A DNA stretch of 64,000 nt from contig OMYF01000012.1 of the NCBI GenBank assembly GCA_900315205.1, positions 49,736 to 113,735 on the forward strand. Reading direction: 5' to 3'. Origin of the DNA: an uncultured Acidaminococcus sp. GTDB taxonomy: Bacteria; Bacillota; Negativicutes; Acidaminococcales; Acidaminococcaceae. Position numbers and translations under genes: made by a program. The first letter of the stretch is position 1. Every line of letters starts with the position of its first letter. Positions 57,847 to 64,000 of the stretch are shown here, piece by piece. The notes beneath the pieces are model-generated. The model saw nothing but the letters and a program-made list of their open reading frames with translations. It was not told the origin of the DNA and did no database searches.

Positions 57847-58791
57847 ATGTATCGCAAGAAAATCGATATCAGGGAATTTAAAAAGGTATATCTGGTCCAT
57901 AACTATATGGCCGGCAAGCAGAACTTCTTTGCCGGACTCCAGAACAATGTCATGCATCTCGTCGACCAGTGCACGGAAGTGTACGGGCCGGCGCAGTTTG
58001 AATATTCCCGGGTGCACACCTTCCGGGAAGTGCAGGAAGTGGCCAGGAAGATCTGTGACGAAAGGGCCGACTGGGTCATCGTGGCAGGAGGGGACGGCAC
58101 GCTCCGGGCTCTCGCGGAAGTCCTGATCGAGCAGGACTACATGCCATACATCAGCGTCTATCCTTCCGGTACGGTCAACCTGGTGGCCAAGGAACTGGCC
58201 CAGAAACCCGATGTGGGCCACTGGCTGCTGCGGGTCAGCAAGGGACTGACCACACCGGTCTGGCTGGGCAAGGCGAACGACCGGATTTTCCTGACCGTCG
58301 CCGGAATCGGGGTCGATTCCATGGTTGTCGATTCCGTCACGCCCCAGGAAAAGAAATATCTTTCCACCCTGGCTTATGTGCGGCAGAGCGGAAAGGTGGC
58401 CGGCAATGAGATGCTGCTCCATCCCTGGAAGTATAAATTCGAGGTCATGATCGACAATGACGGCCAGTGGCGCCACGCCAGTTCCGTCATCGTGACGAAG
58501 AGCCGCTATTACGCGGGCCGGTTCTCCCTTGTGAACGGCGGGTCCCTTTCCAATCCGACCCTGTATGTCTGTCTGTTCAAAAAGAACCGCTGCGTCGATT
58601 TCCTGCGCTATACGGCACTGATCGCGGCAGACATGCTGTCCCTGGATAAAACAGTGGAAATCTGCAAGGCAAAGGAAGTCCAGATCCGCTGCAACGTCAA
58701 GAATTTTGCGGCAGAACTGGATGGGGATTCCGTCGCGACGTCGCCCCTTTCCATTTCCCTTCTGCCGACACCACTGAATTTCATTTCCTGA
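57847..58791 (+). CDS. Diacylglycerol/lipid kinase family protein
   Basis: 314 residues. The DAGK catalytic motif AGGDGTLRALAEVL is near residues 80-93, with PSGTVNLVAKELA after it and the C-terminal AELDGDSVATSPLSISLLP. These proteins phosphorylate diacylglycerol or another lipid using ATP; DgkB recycles diacylglycerol released by lipoteichoic-acid-type polymer synthesis. The downstream gene is an LTA-synthase-like enzyme, which makes that role attractive (inference). Confidence 0.88.
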   Translation: MYRKKIDIREFKKVYLVHNYMAGKQNFFAGLQNNVMHLVDQCTEVYGPAQFEYSRVHTFREVQEVARKICDERADWVIVAGGDGTLRALAEVLIEQDYMPYISVYPSGTVNLVAKELAQKPDVGHWLLRVSKGLTTPVWLGKANDRIFLTVAGIGVDSMVVDSVTPQEKKYLSTLAYVRQSGKVAGNEMLLHPWKYKFEVMIDNDGQWRHASSVIVTKSRYYAGRFSLVNGGSLSNPTLYVCLFKKNRCVDFLRYTALIAADMLSLDKTVEICKAKEVQIRCNVKNFAAELDGDSVATSPLSISLLPTPLNFIS

Positions 58792-58812
58792 GAAAGGTCT
58801 GCGAGGTCCATT

Positions 58813-60843
58813 GTGAAAAGAAAAATCGGTATTGTGCTCCTGATATTGCTGTGCCTGGGCATGGAGTACGCCCTTTCCTGGAATTTCCTGAAAGCCATAA
58901 CACCCTTTCCTTTTGCCGAATGCTGGTACCGGACCGTGAATGCCTTTCTCCGTGACTGCCTGCTCATCGCGACAGGATGTTTCCTGTACAGCAGGCGGCA
59001 CCGCATCAGAGACCGGGTGGAACGCTATTTTCCCGTGGTGGTCGTCGGCATGCTGTATCTGGCAGACGCTGTTTTCATGATCCACTATCTGGAACTGGAC
59101 TGGGGCTTCATGACGGTCATGTCCGTCCTGGACGGGCTGTTCAATAACTTTGTGCTGGTCCTCCTGGCAGCCATGTGCTACCATCACTGGCCGAACAGGG
59201 GCATGAAGGCCGTCTACTTTGCCGTCTATTTCCTGACCAGTGCCCTGATCATCGGGGACGGGATCTACTTCTGGAACACGTCGATGCATATCGAGAGCGT
59301 GCTCTTCGAGAACCTGAACATCTATGCCGTGAAAGGCATCCTCGCCACGACGGAACCGCTTGTCATCGGCGGGATCATCATGGGCCTTGTCATTGTGGCA
59401 GCCCTTTTCCGGGTACCCCGTCCGCGGTACCGGAAGCCGAACCTGCCCTGGTCGCTGCTGTGTGTCGTGATGTTTGCCCTGGGCCTCAACCTGACGTACC
59501 TGCTTGCCAGAGAGGGAGTCTACCGGGGCATCGATCTTGTGCCCGGCCTGGATATCGAAGTCGATTACGAAAAGAACCGGCGCGGCGCCAGGGATATCGT
59601 TGCCTGGCCGATCAATGTCAATTTCTTTGCCAAGGCATTTTTCAAGACGGATAAAGTGGTCCATGACCCGACGCAGTACAAGGAGCGGGTCCTGAGCGAG
59701 CAGGATCAGGAAGTGCTGACGGAGCTTGGCATCCTGCCCAAGATCCCTGCCATGCCGCTGGCGGAACCGGCCTATGACCGTGTTGTCATGATCATTTTTG
59801 AATCCGTCCATCGGGACTACCTGCATCATTACAATCCGGTCATCCCGAAGGAAACGACGCCCTATCTGGACAGCCTGGTCGAGAATTATCCCCATATCGA
59901 CCATTACTATTCATCCGCCGTGCCGACGACGCAGGGCCTCAACGCGACTTTCCGGTCCCAGCTGATCTACGATGGGGATCTGCCGGGTGCCCGTCAGCCG
60001 TCGCTTTACCGGTCCATGCAGCAGGCCGGCTATCACGGCGTGTTCCTGAGTGCCTCCAGCCGGTACTACAATAACGAATACCGCGAGTATCCTGCCCAGT
60101 TCGGCATGGAAACCTACGTGGCCAAGGAGGACATCAGCCGTATGGGGTACACCGGCGCAAGCGGCTGGGGCTTCCACAATGACGTCATGTACGATGTTGC
60201 CCTGAAATATCTGAAGGAACACCGGAACGAAAAGTTCCTCCTGGTGGCAAAGACCCTGGATATGCACCAGCCCTATCCGTACTATGGCATTACGTATGAG
60301 AATATGCCCGAAAGCGTGCGGACCCAGGGAACGGTCACGGTCTGCGGCATGTACTGGGTGGATCAGACGGTAAAACACTTTTTCGAAGAGGCTGAAAAAG
60401 AAGGACTCCTGGATCCGCGGACTCTGTACATCATCACGAGCGATCACAATCCCCATTCGGGAGGCGAGTACAAGACACTCGTGAAAAAGCAGCGCGACAA
60501 GGAAAGTGTCGCACCGATCCCGCTGATTTTTGTGTCCCGCAACCTGGCACCGCTGGAGATGCTGGACAATCAGCAGTACGCCAGCCAGGAAGACCTGGCA
60601 CCGACCATCCTGTCTTTGCTGGGCCTTTCCACGCCGGAGGAATTCCTGGGCCGGAACCTGCTCCAGACGGTTCCCCATCCATACGCTCTCGGCTATTTCG
60701 GAGGCAAGGGGTACTACTACGCCGACGGCCAGACCATTATATCAACTCTGGATGATGCAGAGCCGGACATGGTGGAGAAGGATGTCCTGGCCAACTACAT
60801 CATGCATAATTTCATCCACCGCCATATCCAGTTCGCCGAATGA
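58813..60843 (+). CDS. Membrane sulfatase-fold phosphotransferase, LTA-synthase-like
   Basis: 676 residues. About five membrane segments fill the first 240 residues; the extracytoplasmic alkaline-phosphatase-fold domain follows. It has VMIIFESVHRDY (metal-binding Glu), SAVPTTQGLNATF (nucleophile Thr region), SASSRYYNNEY, and IITSDHNPHSGGEY (Asp-His metal ligands). Members transfer phosphoglycerol or phosphoethanolamine from lipids to surface polymers. The start is GTG 58813 with GCGAGG upstream. The pairing with a lipid kinase gene mirrors polyglycerolphosphate synthesis in Gram-positives. Confidence 0.85.
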   Translation: MKRKIGIVLLILLCLGMEYALSWNFLKAITPFPFAECWYRTVNAFLRDCLLIATGCFLYSRRHRIRDRVERYFPVVVVGMLYLADAVFMIHYLELDWGFMTVMSVLDGLFNNFVLVLLAAMCYHHWPNRGMKAVYFAVYFLTSALIIGDGIYFWNTSMHIESVLFENLNIYAVKGILATTEPLVIGGIIMGLVIVAALFRVPRPRYRKPNLPWSLLCVVMFALGLNLTYLLAREGVYRGIDLVPGLDIEVDYEKNRRGARDIVAWPINVNFFAKAFFKTDKVVHDPTQYKERVLSEQDQEVLTELGILPKIPAMPLAEPAYDRVVMIIFESVHRDYLHHYNPVIPKETTPYLDSLVENYPHIDHYYSSAVPTTQGLNATFRSQLIYDGDLPGARQPSLYRSMQQAGYHGVFLSASSRYYNNEYREYPAQFGMETYVAKEDISRMGYTGASGWGFHNDVMYDVALKYLKEHRNEKFLLVAKTLDMHQPYPYYGITYENMPESVRTQGTVTVCGMYWVDQTVKHFFEEAEKEGLLDPRTLYIITSDHNPHSGGEYKTLVKKQRDKESVAPIPLIFVSRNLAPLEMLDNQQYASQEDLAPTILSLLGLSTPEEFLGRNLLQTVPHPYALGYFGGKGYYYADGQTIISTLDDAEPDMVEKDVLANYIMHNFIHRHIQFAE

Positions 60844-60850
60844 AGGATTG

Positions 60851-60888
60851 AACAGGGAAGGAGCCATGCAGCCGGTTCCTTCCCTGTT
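60851..60888 (+). terminator. Terminator after the LTA-synthase-like gene
   Basis: AACAGGGAAGGA (60851-60862) is exactly complementary to TCCTTCCCTGTT (60877-60888). The T-run after it is short. Confidence 0.7.
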
Positions 60889-60923
60889 CTGATTGAGGCA
60901 CTCTGTCGCTGAAAGGAACTGTC

Positions 60924-62273
60924 ATGCTGTTTTTTGCTGAACCTGCTTTCCGTGTCCGGATCCGGCGGATCCTGGACGTCATGATCCCCATCCTCATCAC
61001 ACAGCTTGCCATTACGGGCATGAATCTTTTCGATACCATCATGTCCGGTCAGGCAGGGACCGTCGATCTTGCCGGCGTGGCCATTGGAGCCAATATCTGG
61101 ATGCCTGTTTTCACGGGTCTGAATGGGATCATCCAGGCACTTACGGCGATCGTGGCAAATTACCGCGGCGCTCGGGAGCCGGAAAAAATCGCCGGTGCCG
61201 TTATGAGCGGCCTTGTCCTGTCCCTTTTGATTTCTGTTTTCATCATCCTCGCGGGCTGGTCCGGCCTGGAGCGGATCCTGGACCTCCTGTCCCTGGCACC
61301 GGAGGTGCATCGGGTGGCACTGCGCTATCTGGGGTTCGTGGCCCTTGGGATCCCGCCTCTTTTTGCAGCGGGGATCCTTCGCTCATTTGTCGATTCCATG
61401 GGATACACAGGTCTGACGATGCGCCTTTTCCTTTTGACCATGCCCGTCAACTGCAGCCTGAATTACATCTTTATCTTCGGAAAACTCGGGATGCCGCGCC
61501 TGGGCGGTGCCGGTGCCGGACTGGGGACGGCAATCACCTGCTGGCTGCTGTGCCTGGCTTTTGTACTCCTCATCTGCCGGCTGCCGGTTTTCAGGGCGTA
61601 CCATGTGTTTGCCCCCGGCGGGATCTCCCTGGAGCATCTGCGGGAACACCTCCGCGTCGGGCTTCCCATGGGAATCGCCATTTTCCTTGAAACGAGCATC
61701 TTCGGTGTCGAATGCCTCTTTGTCTCCAAATTCGGGACAGTCGCCGTCGCGGCCAACCAGGCGGCCATGAGCTTTACCAATCTGCTCTATATGGTCCCGC
61801 TCAGTTTTTCCCTTGCTCTGACGATCCTGACGGGAACCTGGGCGGGAGCACGCAATTTTGCCGAAGCCAGGGCATATGCCGCGGCCGGACGTTTTGCCAA
61901 CTTCCTGACAGGTCTTTTGTTTGCTGTCGTACTTTTCCTGGGCCGCTCGTTCATCGCTTCTTTTTATACCCGGGATCCGGCGCTGCTTGAACCGATCCGG
62001 CATTTCCTTACCTTTGCCGTCTGCTTCCAGTTCTGTGACAGTACGGCTGCCCCGATCCAGGGGATCCTGCGCGGCTATAAGGACGTCAAAGCCACCTTTT
62101 ATGCTTCGCTCGCTGCCTACTGGCTGATCTCCCTGCCTTTTGGCCTCGTGCTGGATCATGTATTCCATTACGGCCCCGACGGATACTGGCTGGGGCTGAT
62201 TGCAGGCATCTTCTTTTCCGCATTCTTCCTGACGCTCCGCCTGCGCCATATCGAGCAAAGATACGCTGCCTGA
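60924..62273 (+). CDS. MATE-family efflux transporter
   Basis: 449 residues, twelve membrane segments. MATE signatures are visible: IPILITQLAITGMNLFDTIMSGQAG in segment 1-2, IFIFGKLGMPRLGGAGAGLGTAI, and the second-half repeat LPMGIAIFLETSIFGVECLFVSKFGTVAVAANQ. It exports drugs or metabolites in exchange for Na+ or H+. GAAAGGAAC precedes the ATG. Confidence 0.93.
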   Translation: MLFFAEPAFRVRIRRILDVMIPILITQLAITGMNLFDTIMSGQAGTVDLAGVAIGANIWMPVFTGLNGIIQALTAIVANYRGAREPEKIAGAVMSGLVLSLLISVFIILAGWSGLERILDLLSLAPEVHRVALRYLGFVALGIPPLFAAGILRSFVDSMGYTGLTMRLFLLTMPVNCSLNYIFIFGKLGMPRLGGAGAGLGTAITCWLLCLAFVLLICRLPVFRAYHVFAPGGISLEHLREHLRVGLPMGIAIFLETSIFGVECLFVSKFGTVAVAANQAAMSFTNLLYMVPLSFSLALTILTGTWAGARNFAEARAYAAAGRFANFLTGLLFAVVLFLGRSFIASFYTRDPALLEPIRHFLTFAVCFQFCDSTAAPIQGILRGYKDVKATFYASLAAYWLISLPFGLVLDHVFHYGPDGYWLGLIAGIFFSAFFLTLRLRHIEQRYAA

Positions 62274-62363
62274 AAGAGAGGCGGAACCGGGAAGAGAAAG
62301 ACAGGGACTGAAAGCTGCGGCGCAGAAGATACCAATAGAAAAGTGGATGACGGATCCTTTTGC

Positions 62364-62392
62364 AAAAAGACGCCTGCGGGGCGTCTTTTTTT
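62364..62392 (+). terminator. Terminator after the MATE gene
   Basis: AAAAAGACGCC pairs with GGCGTCTTTTT around a TGCGG loop (62364-62392). Between it and 62562 I see no gene. Confidence 0.9.
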
Positions 62393-62561
62393 GCAGCAGA
62401 TCCCGGTGTGGGGGAATGTTTGAAAATACCGGGACCCGTAACATCAGCATCGTTTTCCTGAGGAAAGGGATGTATCTTCTCAGGGGCTGTCAAAGCGGAA
62501 ATATCAGGTAAATAACAGATCCTTTGTCAGTGAAATGCTGCCGCAGCGCGCTCTACATGGC

Positions 62562-62599
62562 AAAAAAAATCGCCCGCTCCCTGCCGGAGGGAACGGACG
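62562..62599 (-). terminator. Terminator of the chromate transporter pair
   Basis: Minus strand CGTCCGTTCCCT (62599-62588) pairs with AGGGAGCGGGCG (two G-U pairs), followed by eight T after one A. Confidence 0.88.
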
Positions 62600-62621
62600 G
62601 TAAGTGTAAAGCGGATTCGAT

Positions 62622-63194
62622 TCAGCTTCCGAAATGGAAGACCACGCCGATGACAGCTGCGACGGCCAGCCAGGCCACAGGGTGGACTTTCTTGAATTTC
62701 GTCGTAAGGACGAGGAGGACGGCGGCCAGGATGAGACGCGGCATCAGGATGGAACCGGTCAGCGAATGGGTCGCATGCCAGACATCCTGGTTCAGCAGGG
62801 TGACCCGTGCCACGAGGAGGCCTGCCGCGGCAATCAGACCGCAGGAGGCGGCGCGCAGCCCGTACATGGCGGATTTGACGTAAAAGTTGTCACCGAATTT
62901 CTTCAGGGCCGAATAGACCAGGATGATGACGATGATGGACGGAGCGACGAGGCCCATGGTCGACGTGACCATGCCGGCGAGACCGGATACATGGAAGCCG
63001 ACGTAGGTAGCCGTATTGACCCCGATCGGGCCCGGTGTCGATTCGGAGATGGCGATCATGTCGAGCAGATCGTTTTCCGTGAACCAGTGGGTCCTCGCCG
63101 CGAGCTTTGCCAGGAAGGGGATGGTGGCCATCCCGCCGCCGATGGCGAAGAGACCGATCTTGAAGTATTCGATGAAGAGAGAAATCAGGAGCAT
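62622..63194 (-). CDS. Chromate transporter family protein, second half-size subunit
   Basis: 190 residues with about six membrane segments and the CHR motif FAIGGGMATIPFL near the N-terminus and STPGPIGVNTATYVGFHVSG. Half-size CHR proteins work as pairs, exporting chromate or another oxyanion. Its ATG shares a base with the stop of the partner gene upstream, so they are coupled. Confidence 0.9.
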   Translation of the reverse strand: MLLISLFIEYFKIGLFAIGGGMATIPFLAKLAARTHWFTENDLLDMIAISESTPGPIGVNTATYVGFHVSGLAGMVTSTMGLVAPSIIVIILVYSALKKFGDNFYVKSAMYGLRAASCGLIAAAGLLVARVTLLNQDVWHATHSLTGSILMPRLILAAVLLVLTTKFKKVHPVAWLAVAAVIGVVFHFGS

Positions 63195-63733
63195 TATTGT
63201 TCACCTCCCAGTTTCTTGGTCAGGATGCCGACAAGGCCGGCGGCAACGACGAGCCAGGCCGGGGAAATATCCGTCAGCAGGTTGATGGCCATGATCAGAA
63301 GGAAGATCAGGAACGTGACTTTGTCGATGACGGATTTGGCAAGCAGCTTGCGCACGGCCTGGTAGATCAGGATGCAGACCGCCACGCGGATGCCTGCAAA
63401 AGCGTCCTTGACCACGGTCAGATGGGCAAAGTTCGTGAGGAATGCCGCGATGACCGTGATGATGACCATCGAAGGGAAGACGACGCCCAGCGTGGCAATG
63501 ATCCCGCCGGGAATGCCTTTTTGTTTCATGCCGATGAATGTCGCCGTGTTGACGGCAATGACGCCGGGCGTGCACTGGCCCACGGCATAATAGTCGGCCA
63601 GCTCCTCATCCGTAGCCCAGTGGTATTTGTTGACGACTTCCGCCTGCAGGATCGGGAGCATGGCATAGCCGCCGCCAAAGGTCACGGCTCCCATGCGGGC
63701 AAACACGGTGAATAACTGCACATACTGGTTCAT
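63194..63733 (-). CDS. Chromate transporter family protein, first half-size subunit
   Basis: 179 residues. The CHR motif VTFGGGYAMLPILQ and VGQCTPGVIAVNTATFIGMKQKGIPGG match the other half. The ATG at 63733 was chosen; a GGAGG lies eleven bases upstream, and a TTG at 63751 overlaps it. The natural substrate in anaerobes is unclear. Confidence 0.9.
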   Translation of the reverse strand: MNQYVQLFTVFARMGAVTFGGGYAMLPILQAEVVNKYHWATDEELADYYAVGQCTPGVIAVNTATFIGMKQKGIPGGIIATLGVVFPSMVIITVIAAFLTNFAHLTVVKDAFAGIRVAVCILIYQAVRKLLAKSVIDKVTFLIFLLIMAINLLTDISPAWLVVAAGLVGILTKKLGGEQ

Positions 63734-63784
63734 TGAATCTTTCGCCTCCAAAGTGATGACGTCTCAGATTAAGCATATTCTCAC

Positions 63785-63813
63785 AGTCTACCATGGGAAA
63801 GGACGCGTGTAAA
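63785..63813 (-). promoter_or_regulatory. Promoter of the chromate transporter pair
   Basis: Minus strand TTTACA (63813-63808), 17-bp spacer, TAGACT (63790-63785) with an extended TG. Confidence 0.55.
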
Positions 63814-64000
63814 TCCCCGGTTAAGAAATGTATGTGTCAACAAGTTCTCGGTCAAGACCTTTTCATCGAATAGTTATTCACCAATCAAATATGTTCACGG
63901 TTCGTTTGGGTAATCTGTTCCCACAGCACTGCTTACCAGCACAAGGCCTGCGCCAGACGCCCCATCGGGCTGCTGCTCGGCCCATAATTGGCTATGCGGC
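63814..64000. other. Unassigned right edge
   Basis: No complete gene. A minus-strand frame from the edge (reading SQLWAEQQPDGASG and ending LVLVSSAVGTDYPNEP near 63900) could be the tail of a gene beyond the window, but other frames are also open. A TTGACA-like element lies at about 63835-63840 on the minus strand. Confidence 0.2.

Noticed and set aside
1..64000. CRISPR arrays and insertion sequences
   Set aside because: No array of regularly spaced identical repeats and no transposase or integrase reading frame was found; the only tandem array is the 8-bp repeat at 49980-50035.

Overview
The window looks like the chromosome of a strictly anaerobic, glutamate-fermenting, butyrate-forming member of the Negativicutes (diderm Firmicutes), most like Acidaminococcus. 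The evidence is a Na+-pumping decarboxylase beta subunit at the left edge, a GltS glutamate symporter, the thiolase / acyl-CoA dehydrogenase / hydroxybutyryl-CoA dehydrogenase / crotonase set for butyryl-CoA, an [FeFe]-hydrogenase maturase, and a periplasmic OmpH/Skp chaperone (so an outer membrane). These sit beside typical Firmicutes genes: KtrAB, a T-box on ileS, RqcH, RemA and BofA homologues. Codon use is GC-rich over most of the window. The exception is about 39.8-44.9 kb, which is visibly AT-richer. The genus is an inference; no rRNA gene is present to confirm it.

Layout. 0-4.6 kb: decarboxylase beta subunit (minus) behind a leader terminator; divergent FMN-dependent alpha-hydroxyacid dehydrogenase, ktrB, ktrA and an rRNA methyltransferase. 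4.6-13 kb: T-box and ileS; copper sensor csoR and chaperone copZ; ompH; a thioredoxin / thioredoxin reductase / Rrf2 regulator operon behind a 33-bp palindrome; SIMPL-domain protein and MTA/SAH nucleosidase. 13-18.4 kb: purC (minus); ACT-domain and UPF0210 pair; nth; two genes of unknown function. 18.4-22.8 kb: butyrate module thl, bcd, hbd, crt with a structured leader and the codon bias of highly expressed genes. 22.8-30.4 kb: M18 aminopeptidase, rqcH (minus), a secreted protein, then yicC-remA-gmk-rpoZ-coaBC. 30.4-39.6 kb, mostly minus strand: hydE (frameshifted at its 3' end), a nuclease lipoprotein and its coupled partner, an RpiR-type regulator, a drug/metabolite exporter, an ornithine-cyclodeaminase-like enzyme, gltS, a GNAT acetyltransferase and an HD-domain hydrolase.

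The accessory island (about 39.8-44.9 kb) holds an AbiE toxin-antitoxin pair with a frameshifted toxin, a diiron-type metallo-beta-lactamase-fold protein divergent from a TetR regulator across a nearly perfect palindromic bidirectional promoter, a self-cleavable phage-type repressor (XRE + S24) and a RhuM protein. It abuts the 3' end of the uracil methyltransferase gene rumA/rlmD. A diverged second copy of the last codons of a rumA-like gene lies inside it at 41.6 kb, which suggests a decayed element that once integrated at rumA.

44.9-64 kb: rumA, crcB, a membrane metallophosphoesterase, a Crp/Fnr regulator divergent from an unusual Fe-S protein, tadA, tRNA-Ser(CGA), alr, a glycolate/D-lactate-oxidase-type dehydrogenase, then the minus-strand tRNA-Ser(GGA) + SRP RNA unit divergent from dnaX-ybaB-recR-bofA. 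The window ends with gtrA-like, diacylglycerol-kinase-like, LTA-synthase-like and MATE genes, and a two-gene chromate transporter at the right edge.

I did not find a complete, clearly new system. The best leads are the palindromic bidirectional promoter at 42.33 kb, the thioredoxin operator, the pseudoknot-bearing leader RNA upstream of the HD-domain gene, the attenuator at the left edge, the rumA-tip duplication, and two well-formed genes of unknown function.
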